From assembly GCF_007970805.1 (NCBI RefSeq), contig NZ_CP042433.1:2666001-2730000 (forward strand): a stretch of 64,000 nt of DNA. The letters are read 5' to 3'. This document shows positions 53,102-62,490 of the stretch, piece after piece. The stretch is from Flavisolibacter ginsenosidimutans. GTDB lineage: Bacteria > Bacteroidota > Bacteroidia > Chitinophagales > Chitinophagaceae. Numbering within the stretch: the stretch's first letter is position 1; every line of letters begins with the position of its first letter. The notes below the pieces were generated by a model, which saw only the letters and a program-made list of their open reading frames with translations, made no database searches and was not told the DNA's origin. Both the position numbers and the translations under genes were made by a program.

Positions 53102-53671
53102 ATGGAAAGCATGTACTTCGTGGCGGTGGTTTTACCGAAGCACCTGGATGAAAAAATTCTTCAGCACAAAAAATGGATGAAGGAAAACTACGGCTGCAAA
53201 GTAGGCTTGAAGTCGCCGGCGCACGTTACGCTTGTACCGCCGTTTTGGATGAATGCGGAAAACGAAAGCCAGTTGAAAAACAATTTGAAAACGATTGCAT
53301 CGGCCGTTGTACCGTTCACCGTGTGGACGAATAATTTCGCTGCGTTTAAGCCGCGAACCCTGTTCGTTGCCACGAAGGAAAACAAGGCGTTGAATGAATT
53401 GAAAAAGAAAACCGATGACGTCTTTCAGCGCAGCGATTACAAAATAAAAAAAGAAGCCCGGCCTTTTCATCCGCACATTACCATCGCTACCCGCGACTTG
53501 CACAAAGCGGCTTTTGCTGGGGCATGGCCGCAGTTTCAAAACAAAAGCTTTGAAGAAAGCTTCGCGGCAACCAGTATTTCTTTGCTAAAACACAATGGCC
53601 GCACCTGGGATGTAATCTTCACGGCAAACTTTAAAACAGACCTGGAGCAAAATGCAGGAAAGACCGTGTAA
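53102..53671 (+). CDS. 2'-5' RNA ligase/2H phosphoesterase family protein
   Basis: A 189-residue protein with two HxT/S-type motifs, PAHVTLVPPF (~43) and FHPHITIATRD (~122), typical of 2H phosphoesterases. These act on 2',3'-cyclic phosphate or 2'-5' linked RNA ends. The start MYFVAVVLPKHLDEKI fits the first strand. The precise RNA substrate is unknown. A terminator follows at 53700. Confidence 0.88.
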   Translation: MESMYFVAVVLPKHLDEKILQHKKWMKENYGCKVGLKSPAHVTLVPPFWMNAENESQLKNNLKTIASAVVPFTVWTNNFAAFKPRTLFVATKENKALNELKKKTDDVFQRSDYKIKKEARPFHPHITIATRDLHKAAFAGAWPQFQNKSFEESFAATSISLLKHNGRTWDVIFTANFKTDLEQNAGKTV

Positions 53672-53699
53672 GGACCTACGCAAATTGCAGCAAATAAAG

Positions 53700-53745
53700 A
53701 AAGGCTTCAGCGCCGTTCGGTTTGAACAAGCGCCGAAGCCTTTTT
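53700..53745 (+). terminator. Intrinsic terminator after the 2H phosphoesterase gene
   Basis: AAAGGCTTC plus GCGC pairs with GCGC plus GAAGCCTTT with one mismatch, and the stem runs into a T tract. Confidence 0.75.
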
Positions 53746-53766
53746 AACAAGCGCCGCACAATTGCC

Positions 53767-54087
53767 TTATTGGCGTTGAGAACTTTTTTTCTGCCCACCG
53801 TGGTTCATTGATGTATCGGCTCTGTTCGTTGTGGTTGTGCCGCTGCTGTTCATGTTGTTGCCACCGGTTGCGCCGCTGTTGGTCATTGTTTGATTGTTCG
53901 GAGTTCCGTTAATCGTACCCGTATCGCCGCCCATGTTGCTGGCGCCGGTGCCGGTTGCGTTGTTCGGCGTTGAGTTGGTCACGTTCACCGTTGTATCCGT
54001 AGCCGGGCTTTGTCCCGATCCGTTGTCTTTGCCGTTGCAACTAAAAATCCACAAAGCCAATCCGCTCAAGAAAAGAAGTTTTCGCAT
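53767..54087 (-). CDS. Low-complexity Asn/Thr/Gly-rich lipoprotein
   Basis: A 106-residue protein with a lipoprotein signal (MRKLLFLSGLALWIFSC, lipobox IFSC). The rest is almost entirely Asn, Thr, Gly and Ser (TGTGASNMGGDTGTINGT) and probably disordered. The ATG at 54087 is used. No family recognised. The composition suggests a surface spacer or an adhesive coat. Confidence 0.6.
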   Translation of the reverse strand: MRKLLFLSGLALWIFSCNGKDNGSGQSPATDTTVNVTNSTPNNATGTGASNMGGDTGTINGTPNNQTMTNSGATGGNNMNSSGTTTTNRADTSMNHGGQKKSSQRQ

Positions 54088-54313
54088 AGACAAAAATTTT
54101 TATTGAAGATTAAATTGCCACCGTTCATGCTTCAAGTTTGCAGCCAATCTTTTCTTCTTTGACAAAGCCAACAAGAGGCCGGCAATTGATACATCTTTTC
54201 TACAAGAAAAGATTCTTGCCTGGTATAGCCAAAGGGCCGTAAAGCCTGCGATGCTTATACACACACCGCGCAAACCGCTGCAATAAAAGGCATCTGTTTT
54301 TTTGTGTGAAGAA

Positions 54314-57300
54314 TCAGGCAGGAAACGTACAAACAAAGGTTGCGCCTTTGCCTTTCTCGCTTTCGGCCGTGATGTTCCCGCCGTGTTTTTCCATAATTTT
54401 TTTGCAGATGGCAAGGCCCATTCCCGTGCCGTCGTATTCCTGCCGGCCGTGCAGGCGGCGAAACATTTGGAAGATTTTTTTGCGGTGCTCCGGCGCAAAG
54501 CCGATGCCGTTGTCGGCAAACGAAAGCCTGGTGTATTTATCATCCCGGCTTGCCTGTATGCGAACGACGGGTTTGTTGCCGGGCGGCTGAAATTTAATGG
54601 CGTTGCCAAGAAGATTTTTAAACAGGTAGAGCAAATGATTTTCGACTCCCTTGATTACCGGCAATTCACCGGCAACAATCTCGGCGCCGGAATTCACGAT
54701 CACGTCCTGCATCTCGGACATTGCTGTTTGCAACACGGTGTTTAAATCAACGTCCTCTAATCCTTCATCGCGAACGTGTACTTTGGTTAAAGCAACAATG
54801 TCGTCAACAAGAACGCCCAGTCGCTTTACCGAGTTGATGAGACGGCGTAAATTTTCTTTGCCGTCTTCCGAAATGCCTTCCTCTTTTGTCAGCAGCCAAT
54901 CGCTAAACGTATGAATCTTGCGCAGCGGTTCTTTCAAATCGTGCGAAGCCACAAAAGCAAAGGACGTAATCTCCTCGTTCTTGTTTTCGAGGTCTTTGTT
55001 TTTTGCTTCCAGCGATTCGTTCAGCTCTTTCAACTTTGCCCCGGCCTCTTTTTCTTCGGTAACGTCTTGCAGTATGCTGAGAATGTGTGTGACCTTGCCG
55101 TTCTTGCCGCGTTGAAAAACCTTGGCCCGGTTCCGGAGCCAGCGAATGCCTTCGTCTTTGGATAGAACGCGGTATTCCATCAACAGTACCTTGCCGTCAT
55201 TTGCCGCGGCAATTTTTTCGTTGAAATGCAGCAGCGGCAACCGGTCGTCGGGGTGAATCAATTGCAATCGTCCTTCAATGCCCATGCTCACGAGTTTGTC
55301 CGCAGGCACGCCGGTCCATTGCGCAAGGCAATCGTTCAGGTACAGCGGTTCCTTTTTTTCGAGGTCATAAACGGTAATGGCATCGGGTGTAGCCTTGGTA
55401 GTTTGCTCCAGCCAGTACTGGCTTTGCGCCAGTTTTTCTTCGGCATTATGGATGCCGGTGATGTCTTTGTCAACGCCGATTATTTTTTGCGGTTTGCCTT
55501 CTTCGTCACAAACGACGGTTGCCTTTACCTTCAGCAACCGAAAGCCGTCGTTCCGGTTTATCCGCAAGGTTTCTTCAAAGGGCTGGTGAAGTTTGCGCAA
55601 CTGCTTAACAATGCGTTTCGCTGCGGCCCGGTCTTCTTCCAACGAACGCTCCAGGTAAATTTCCGGCTGAACGAGTGCGCCTTTTGGCTCATCAAAGATG
55701 CTGTACATGCCGTCGCTCCAGCTAAAGCGGCCCAAAGGAATTTCGTATTCCCAGCTTCCGATGATTGCAATGTTCTCGGCTTGCTTTAAAAGAATCCGGT
55801 TCTTCTCAATTTCCGTTGTGCGTTCGGCCACCTGCTGCTCCAGCGACGCATTAAAATGACGAAGCCTTTCTTCGCTTTGCCGCAACGCTTTTGCTGCATT
55901 TTTTTGTTCGGTAACGTCTTGAAAAATGACCGCTACCTGTCGGCTGTCCTTGTCGCCGATTTTCGTGATGTAGAAATCAAACCATTTTTGATCCGGTTTG
56001 GAATATTGCTCCATCCGCTTGCTTTCGCCGGTGAGGACTACGGAACCCCAGGTTTCAAACCACTTCTTTTCGTAGCCGGTATTTATCTGTTTCAGGGTTT
56101 TGCCAACAAAGCTTTGCCCAATGATGCGAACGGCGGCCGGGTTTTCTTCCAGGTATAAAATATCAACCGGCCTGCCGGCTTCGTCAAAAATGACTTCGCA
56201 TTGATAAAAGCCTTCGTCAATGGAGTTGAAGAGGACGAGAAATTTGTCCGCTGCCTTTTGGGTCAGGGCGTCTTTAATGCGAATGAGTTCTTCTTCGGCT
56301 TTCTTTCGCCGGGTAATGTTTTCAATTACGTTTAATACGTGTGTAACCGCGCCTTCTTCGTTTCGTTGAAACACTTTGCCCCTTACCGAAAACCATCGCC
56401 ATTCACCGCTGTCGGTTTTTGAACGATACTCGGCAACGGCCATGTCGTCATCGGAAGCAGAGGCTAGGGAACGGAAATAACTTGCAAGAACCGGGCGGTC
56501 GTCGGGGTAGATAATTTCCTTCCTTTCCTCCATGCTTCTTGCGTTCATCCGTTCAGCGTCAAAGCCATTGGCTGCAAAAACGTCTGCGTTGAGAAAGGTC
56601 GTTTTACCGGTTGCCAGTTCAATTACGCTAATCATGTCCGGAACGGTGTCGGTAATGCGTGTAATGTAATTCGACTGCTCCTTGATCTGTTGCTCCGCTA
56701 ATTTTTGTTCTGTAATGTCCTGAACCGTTCCGCTTAAAAAGGTAACCTGTCCATCTTCACCGGCAAACGATTGCAGGGTACGGCTAATCGTCCGCACTTC
56801 ACCGCCGGCCCTGATGATGCGGTGTGTCATACTTACTAAACCGGGTTCTTTCCGGCTCTGCCGCAACGTTTCTAAAGAAGTTTCCACGTCGTCGGGATGG
56901 ATAAAGGACAACACTTTTTCAAGTGTAAGGGTTTCACTTTGCGGTTCCAGTCCGTGAATGCGGTACATTTCATCGCTCCAGTGAATGCTGTTTGTTGCCG
57001 CGTTCCATTCAAAACTTCCTACACGACCAATGGTTTGTGCGTCCTTTAACCGGCGGTGTTCTTCGGCCAATTGCTCCTGTGCTTTGCGTTGCACTTCCTG
57101 CAATTGGAATTCTTTGCTCAGGTCGTGCACAATCCATAGGATGGCCGCTACTTCCTGGTGTTCGTCTTTTACCGGAACAAGATAGGTTTCAAAATATTCG
57201 TTGCTTTCCGCGTTTCGCAACGGCGGCAGGTAAACGGTTTCGCCCCGCAACACTTTGCGAAACTCGTTGTAGTTTGGATCGTTGCGCAAACCCGGGAAAA

Positions 57301-59443
57301 TTTCGAGGATGTTGCGGCCAATCACGCGGCTTTTGCCGGTGGCGTAGTATTCTTCGGCTCTCTTGTTCCAGTACACATAATTCATGTGCTTGTCCAGCAC
57401 CACAATGCGGTCCACCGAAGATTCCACCAGGCTTTCAATAAAGGCAAGGCGTTCGCTTAATTGCTGTTGCAGATCCAATTCGCGGGAAACGTCCTGCACC
57501 ACGTGCAGCACCCGGGTTGTTTCGCCGCTCTCGTCTCGCAGCGGAATCAGGTAATAATGATGCGGCTTTTTTAGGTAAAGGTTGCGGGCTTTCAGTTGGT
57601 GAACTTCGCTGCCCAGCATCACGGTTTGCAACTGCTTTAAATAGGCTTCCTCGTTCAGCGCCGGAAACAAATCAAAGAGATTGCTGTAAAGAGCCTCCTC
57701 AGCCTTGATGCCGGTTTTTTCTGTGGCGACGCGGTTCCAGGCCAGCACGGTGTTTTCTTTATCGGTAAGCAGTACCGCATCGCTGATGGCAGCACTCAGC
57801 GTTTCGCCAAACCGCGTAGTGTCGGTAAGCTTTTGGTGCAGGGCAGCTTGCCTGGTAAAATCCTGCACCACGCCAACCACCATCTCGCGGCCACCACTGG
57901 CAATGCGGTGAAAGGAGATGGACAATTGCCGGATGCCGCCCCTGTTTAAAATGCGGAACCGAAGCCCTTCGTGCGGCTGGCCGTTGGTAACGAGTGTTTC
58001 CGCATCTTTAAACGCATTCAAATCATCCGGGTGAATTTGCCGGTGCAGAAGTCCCGGCAAGGCTTCTATCGAATTGGCCTTGTACCCGAGTACCCGGTAC
58101 AAACCTGGGCTCCACTGAACGTAGCCTTCGGGATGCCAGGTAATAAAGCCGGTTTCGGTAAGGTTCTCGGTAACGGATTGAACCAGGTCTTGCAACGCAG
58201 CCTTGTCGTGCAGTTCGGCGACCTTTTTTTCGAGTCCGCGTTGCACGGTAACGTCGTGTACCGCGCCAATCATGATTAAATCGTTGCCACTGACAAAAAC
58301 TTTACCGCTTTGTTTCAGATGCCGTTGTTTGCCGTCGGGACGAATGATGCGAAACTCGGCTTCGGGCAACCGGTGCTCGCTGTACATGCGGTTAATGAGG
58401 TCTTGTATGCGGTACCGGTCGTCGGGATGCACAAGGTTCAGGAAGGCGTTATAGCCGGGCAATTGTTGCTGCTTCAGGCCGTAAATGCGGTAGTAGTTGT
58501 CGGAATAAACCGCCTTGCGTGTAACGAGGTTGACAAACCAGTAACCGGCGCTCCAGTAATGTTCCGAAAACTTCATCACCTGCTGATGGAATTTTGCGGT
58601 TTGCGCCGCCGTCTGGGCTTCGGCGGCGGCCTGCCGCTCTTCGCTCAGGTCGCGAAGCACGCCGCTAAAAAGCGGTTGGCCTTGTTTGGTGTACGACCAA
58701 TGCGTGATTAACCGCACGGTGCGCACCTCGCCACCGGCTATAACAATGCGGTATTCCAAATGCACCGGCACCTCCTGGGCATAGGCAGCTTCCAGGGCAT
58801 CGGCTACCGTTGCACGGTCATCGGGATGCAAAAAGACGAGAAAGGTATTGGCGTGTGCGTTGAGGCTTTGCGGCGGCAGGTTGTGAATGCGGTACACGCC
58901 GTCGGAATACCAGACTTCGCCGGTGCTTTTGTTCACGGCCCAGGAACCAATGCGGTGAGCTATTTCGGCCGCATCTGCAAGATCGGTTCGTTGCTTTAGG
59001 GCCTCAGCTTCTTTAAGCGATGCCAGTTGTTGCAGCGGGCCTTCCCAACGTTCCCTTTGATCCGCTTCTGTTGGCAATGATTTTTCCAGCGAAACGTTTT
59101 CCCCGCTCAGTGCTTTTACTTCGCCCCAGGTAGTAATGAGGCGAAAGTCAAGGTTCGGCAACCGGCCATCGGCCAGCAGTTGAAGTGCGCCGCTTAGCTT
59201 TTGCAGGTCATCGGGATGAACAATGCCCTTGGTGCCTTCAAAGGTTTCGGGAAAGGACATCACGTCGCTGCAATAAACAGCGGCGCTTTCCATTTCCCAA
59301 TCCCATGCACCGTTAAGTATAAGTTGAGATGAACGAAGACACAAGGTGACACTTCTCTCCACAGGTCCTGTTGTATCACTGCTCTTTTTTTTCAGCGTTT
59401 CTGGCAAAATAATTCTCCTTCGAAGTTGATGTACACAATTCAC
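54314..59443 (-). CDS. Cytoplasmic histidine kinase with about eleven PAS domains
   Basis: A 1709-residue sensor kinase without transmembrane helices. I count about eleven PAS/PAC units in series (residues ~30-1450). Many end in the PAC motif V(Q/H)D(I/V)T and carry HPDD (FLHPDDRATV, LVHPDDRYRI, FIHPDDVETS, LIHPDDRLPL). A coiled coil leads to the H-box FVASHDLKEPLRKIHTF (His ~1500), N-box NLLGNAIKF, and G-boxes DNGIGF and GTGMGLAI. No receiver domain or adjacent response regulator. The start is a GTG; the next Met would cut into the first PAS. It could integrate many small-molecule or redox inputs. Confidence 0.88.
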   Translation of the reverse strand: MNCVHQLRRRIILPETLKKKSSDTTGPVERSVTLCLRSSQLILNGAWDWEMESAAVYCSDVMSFPETFEGTKGIVHPDDLQKLSGALQLLADGRLPNLDFRLITTWGEVKALSGENVSLEKSLPTEADQRERWEGPLQQLASLKEAEALKQRTDLADAAEIAHRIGSWAVNKSTGEVWYSDGVYRIHNLPPQSLNAHANTFLVFLHPDDRATVADALEAAYAQEVPVHLEYRIVIAGGEVRTVRLITHWSYTKQGQPLFSGVLRDLSEERQAAAEAQTAAQTAKFHQQVMKFSEHYWSAGYWFVNLVTRKAVYSDNYYRIYGLKQQQLPGYNAFLNLVHPDDRYRIQDLINRMYSEHRLPEAEFRIIRPDGKQRHLKQSGKVFVSGNDLIMIGAVHDVTVQRGLEKKVAELHDKAALQDLVQSVTENLTETGFITWHPEGYVQWSPGLYRVLGYKANSIEALPGLLHRQIHPDDLNAFKDAETLVTNGQPHEGLRFRILNRGGIRQLSISFHRIASGGREMVVGVVQDFTRQAALHQKLTDTTRFGETLSAAISDAVLLTDKENTVLAWNRVATEKTGIKAEEALYSNLFDLFPALNEEAYLKQLQTVMLGSEVHQLKARNLYLKKPHHYYLIPLRDESGETTRVLHVVQDVSRELDLQQQLSERLAFIESLVESSVDRIVVLDKHMNYVYWNKRAEEYYATGKSRVIGRNILEIFPGLRNDPNYNEFRKVLRGETVYLPPLRNAESNEYFETYLVPVKDEHQEVAAILWIVHDLSKEFQLQEVQRKAQEQLAEEHRRLKDAQTIGRVGSFEWNAATNSIHWSDEMYRIHGLEPQSETLTLEKVLSFIHPDDVETSLETLRQSRKEPGLVSMTHRIIRAGGEVRTISRTLQSFAGEDGQVTFLSGTVQDITEQKLAEQQIKEQSNYITRITDTVPDMISVIELATGKTTFLNADVFAANGFDAERMNARSMEERKEIIYPDDRPVLASYFRSLASASDDDMAVAEYRSKTDSGEWRWFSVRGKVFQRNEEGAVTHVLNVIENITRRKKAEEELIRIKDALTQKAADKFLVLFNSIDEGFYQCEVIFDEAGRPVDILYLEENPAAVRIIGQSFVGKTLKQINTGYEKKWFETWGSVVLTGESKRMEQYSKPDQKWFDFYITKIGDKDSRQVAVIFQDVTEQKNAAKALRQSEERLRHFNASLEQQVAERTTEIEKNRILLKQAENIAIIGSWEYEIPLGRFSWSDGMYSIFDEPKGALVQPEIYLERSLEEDRAAAKRIVKQLRKLHQPFEETLRINRNDGFRLLKVKATVVCDEEGKPQKIIGVDKDITGIHNAEEKLAQSQYWLEQTTKATPDAITVYDLEKKEPLYLNDCLAQWTGVPADKLVSMGIEGRLQLIHPDDRLPLLHFNEKIAAANDGKVLLMEYRVLSKDEGIRWLRNRAKVFQRGKNGKVTHILSILQDVTEEKEAGAKLKELNESLEAKNKDLENKNEEITSFAFVASHDLKEPLRKIHTFSDWLLTKEEGISEDGKENLRRLINSVKRLGVLVDDIVALTKVHVRDEGLEDVDLNTVLQTAMSEMQDVIVNSGAEIVAGELPVIKGVENHLLYLFKNLLGNAIKFQPPGNKPVVRIQASRDDKYTRLSFADNGIGFAPEHRKKIFQMFRRLHGRQEYDGTGMGLAICKKIMEKHGGNITAESEKGKGATFVCTFPA

Positions 59444-59846
59444 TTTCCACTGACAACTTGCTTGCTTTTTACAAAGGGTAAACGATACGGAAAATTGAAT
59501 CCAATCACAGGTAAATAACGGAAGAGCTCAAAATAAGGCTACTCAACTCTCGTAAGGTAGGCTATTTATACACACAAGTTTTTAAATCCCGGCGAACTGC
59601 TTTGACAAAATACCTGTGGAAAACTGAACAAAAGATGCTTCCGGTTTCAGTGCTCTTCCAATTTATTTTGGCGCCGTGCATCCGCCCTTGTTTTCTTCTA
59701 TAGAATAATTTTAGATCTTCAGACTTCTGTTCGTCCCTTGTTTGCTTTCAGCCGCTGGGCAACAAAGACAGACGGCGTTGGTTTTTGTTTTGCGAGAACA
59801 ATCACAGCGTCCTGGTTCCCGCTAAATTTACCCAAACAAAAAACCG
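59444..59846. other. Intergenic between divergent genes, no gene seen
   Basis: About 400 AT-rich bases separate the PAS kinase (reverse) and the GH43-like gene (forward). No hairpin, repeat family member or exact -7 element was found; TAAATTTA at 59823 is a weak candidate for the forward gene. Confidence 0.5.
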
Positions 59847-61526
59847 TTGAACAATTCCTTTGCCGCCGCTCTTCTCGTGCTGGCCTGCACAATCTCCAGC
59901 TTTTCCGGTTCGCCAAAAGCGCAGGCACACAACATCAAAAACGATGTGTTCTGGAACACCAAAGACGGCCAGCCCATTTACAGCCAGGGCGGCGGCATCT
60001 TCCGGTTTAAAGATCCACAGTCGGGAATAGAAAAATATTATTGGTACGGCGTGCGGTATGAAGAGGCCGAGAGCTATCGCAACAATCCCGCTTTTACGCA
60101 GCCCAGGGCAAGCTTCAAATCCGTTACCTGCTACAGTTCTACCGATCTTGTAAACTGGACGTTTGAGAACGACGTGTTAACCAACGAAGAACTTCTTAAA
60201 CACGGCGGCAAAACATGGGTAGGACGTTTGGGCGTAGCCTATGTAAAAGAGCTGAAGAAATATGCCTTGTTTGTGCAGCACGGCAACCAGGTTTTACTTG
60301 CTGTTTCCAACACGCCGGCAGGAGAATTTACCTGGCACCAGCAGATCAGCATGAAAGACATGATTGGCACCACCAACACCGGCGATCAAACGGTGTTTAC
60401 CGACGAAGACAACGGCAAATCATACCTCGTTTATTCTTACGGCAGCGGACGAAACAAGATCTACGTTTCGGAGATTGGCGTGAAAGACGGGATGGTAAAC
60501 CTGCTGGATTGCACAAAGGTTTTCCAGGGCGAAAGCCGCGAAGGAAACTGCCTGTTCAAATACAAGGGCCGCTATTACATGTGCGCCTCCAACATCTACG
60601 GCTGGGACGCTTCTTTTGCTTACTACTTAGTGGCCGATGACATTCGCGGGCCTTATACACCCGCAAACGACATGCAGGTAATGGCTGGCTGCGCCGATGA
60701 CTACGCACACGTTTCGCAAACCGGCTTTTTTGTAACGGTAAAAGGAAATAAAAAAGAAACCGTTGTTTATTGCGGCGACCGTTGGGCCGACTTTGCCGGC
60801 AACGGCCTCGGTTACAATCAATGGTGCCCGCTTTCCTTTAACGGCGCTGCGCCTTATTTCAATTCGCTCAATTCCTGGAACCTGGATGCCGCAACGGGTG
60901 AATGGACCGTAGCGCCGGACAACAACTACGCAAAGAACGGTAGCTTTGAAGCCGACCGCAAAGCAATACCAAGCCACGTAAAGCCGGTGCAAACAGACTT
61001 GCTGGGCTGGACGACCACGGTTATCGAAGGCAATAAGATTAGCCTCGACAGCTTGTCTTCGCCGGTTCTGAATCACACGAACAGCGACAGCGAAAGAAGA
61101 TTCGTAACCGGCGAGAAAAGCCTGAACATTGGCGACAAAATTTCTTTCAGGCGAAAGGTTTCGCAAGCCATCGCATCATCGCCATTTGTTCCGTTGGAAG
61201 ACGGAGTTTACACATTGACCGCGAGGATCAGAAACAGCAGCGGTTTTGCCAAACTTGAAATGTATGCGGAGAGCAAAGGAAAGACTTATAAGCTCGCCAT
61301 AAAAGAAGAAAACACCGCGTGGAAAACAATCGAATTAAAAGGCATAGCCGTGAAAGGCGGCAAGGTAGAGATTGGCTTTACCGCGGAAGGTGCGGCCAAT
61401 GCTTTTTGTTACGTTGATGACGTCTCGCTGCAAGTTGTTCAATCCGGCCGCACAAAAGGTGATGTTCAACTAAAACTTCGTTCTGAACAAACGCCGCCAA
61501 CGCTGTTAGCGATACAAACAAAATAA
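59847..61526 (+). CDS. Secreted GH43-like glycoside hydrolase with C-terminal carbohydrate-binding-like domain
   Basis: A 559-residue exported protein. Signal peptide (LLVLACTISSFSGSPKAQA) and a five-bladed propeller of GH43 type (~30-345). Landmarks are NTKDGQPIYSQGGGIFRF, YYWYGVRYE, SSTDLVNWTFENDVL, TVFTDEDNGKSYLVYS and EGNCLFKYKGRYYM. A beta-sandwich of the CBM type follows (~355-540; YAKNGSFEADRKAIPSHV). Substrate not assignable; arabinan, xylan or galactan are typical. The start is TTG at 59847. An SGNH hydrolase gene follows nine bases downstream, suggesting joint breakdown of an acylated polysaccharide. Confidence 0.82.
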   Translation: MNNSFAAALLVLACTISSFSGSPKAQAHNIKNDVFWNTKDGQPIYSQGGGIFRFKDPQSGIEKYYWYGVRYEEAESYRNNPAFTQPRASFKSVTCYSSTDLVNWTFENDVLTNEELLKHGGKTWVGRLGVAYVKELKKYALFVQHGNQVLLAVSNTPAGEFTWHQQISMKDMIGTTNTGDQTVFTDEDNGKSYLVYSYGSGRNKIYVSEIGVKDGMVNLLDCTKVFQGESREGNCLFKYKGRYYMCASNIYGWDASFAYYLVADDIRGPYTPANDMQVMAGCADDYAHVSQTGFFVTVKGNKKETVVYCGDRWADFAGNGLGYNQWCPLSFNGAAPYFNSLNSWNLDAATGEWTVAPDNNYAKNGSFEADRKAIPSHVKPVQTDLLGWTTTVIEGNKISLDSLSSPVLNHTNSDSERRFVTGEKSLNIGDKISFRRKVSQAIASSPFVPLEDGVYTLTARIRNSSGFAKLEMYAESKGKTYKLAIKEENTAWKTIELKGIAVKGGKVEIGFTAEGAANAFCYVDDVSLQVVQSGRTKGDVQLKLRSEQTPPTLLAIQTK

Positions 61527-61534
61527 TCAATACC

Positions 61535-62227
61535 GTGAAAGTGAAATTGAAAATTCTTCTCTCCTGCCTGCTTCTTCCCTTCGTGCTCATCGCACAAGAC
61601 GGGGCTTCAAAGAAGAAAGCATTAAACATTCTTACACTCGGCGACAGCAACGGAACCTTTCCCTACAGTTGGCCCAAACAATTGCAAGCCGCCTTGCCCA
61701 ATGCAACGGTGTTCAACATCAGCAAATCGGGACGAACGATTGGCTTTTTAAATCTTGGCGACAGCAGCCTAAATTCCTTGTTCGTGATTGACGAGAACCT
61801 GAAGAAGGCGGCGGCCTTTACCAAAAACCGCCCCTTTGATTACATCGTTATAGACCTTGGAACAAATGACGGCAAAGCCGTTTTTGCCGACCGGCAGGGC
61901 GAAGTGCCGCAAAACTTAGAGAGGCTTATTCAAAAAATAAAATCCAGTTCCTGTCCTGCCATCAACAACGCAAAGATCATCGTCATCTCGCCCACGCCTT
62001 ACGGCACGAAGGCCGAGGCAACGGAGAAATACAAAGGCGGCAACAAGCGGGTAAAGAAGATGAGCAAAACCTTTAAAAAAATAGCAAAGCGAAACGGTTG
62101 TCTTTTTGTAAACGGCTTCAAAACGCGGGGACTGAACGTGGAAACCATGACGGCCGATGGCTTGCATTTAGACGCGGAAGGTTCAAAGCTCCTGATAGAA
62201 CCGGTGTTGTCGCTGATGATGAAATAG
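61535..62227 (+). CDS. Exported SGNH hydrolase, operon partner of the GH43-like enzyme
   Basis: A 230-residue protein with a signal peptide (LKILLSCLLLPFVLIAQ). Block I is ILTLGDSNGTFPYSW with the nucleophile Ser, the Asn block is DLGTNDGK, and block V is ADGLHLDAEGSKLL with Asp/His. It is a likely carbohydrate esterase. The GTG start lies eight bases after the stop of the GH43-like gene. There is no sorting domain, so a periplasmic location is likely. Confidence 0.85.
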   Translation: MKVKLKILLSCLLLPFVLIAQDGASKKKALNILTLGDSNGTFPYSWPKQLQAALPNATVFNISKSGRTIGFLNLGDSSLNSLFVIDENLKKAAAFTKNRPFDYIVIDLGTNDGKAVFADRQGEVPQNLERLIQKIKSSSCPAINNAKIIVISPTPYGTKAEATEKYKGGNKRVKKMSKTFKKIAKRNGCLFVNGFKTRGLNVETMTADGLHLDAEGSKLLIEPVLSLMMK

Positions 62228-62490
62228 ATTGGCCTGTGCAATTAGACGGCGCGAGAAAAGATTTGGAGCTGTTGTTTATGGTGGGCAAGGGTTTAGCGAT
62301 GGGTGACCGTTGGCCCGAATGATCGCCTGTGCGTTTGTCACCCTGAGTTTGTCGAAGGCTTGCAGCGTAGGTTAATTGAAAGCAGCGCCGACAAGGATTT
62401 CGCAAACATTCTTCTTTTTGTGATCCCTTGTCCCGGTTTCTTCGCATTTGTTTTCCGTTGCATTCCTTAATTTGCCTTTTTCTAACTGCC
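62228..62490. other. Intergenic with a dispersed CACCCTGAG repeat
   Basis: GTCACCCTGAG...TTGTCGAAGG at 62337-62360 is a good copy of a repeat found widely in bacterial intergenic regions. No gene seen. TAATTTG near 62468 is a weak -7 candidate for the next gene. Confidence 0.5.

Noticed and set aside
54100..54609. Reverse frame of 169 codons overlapping the end of the PAS kinase gene
   Set aside because: It overlaps the kinase catalytic domain in another frame on the same strand, and its product is basic and shows no motif.
62337..62360. Novel regulatory element CACCCTGAGTTTGTCGAAGG
   Set aside because: This sequence type is a common dispersed repeat in many bacterial genomes, so it is noted but not counted as new.
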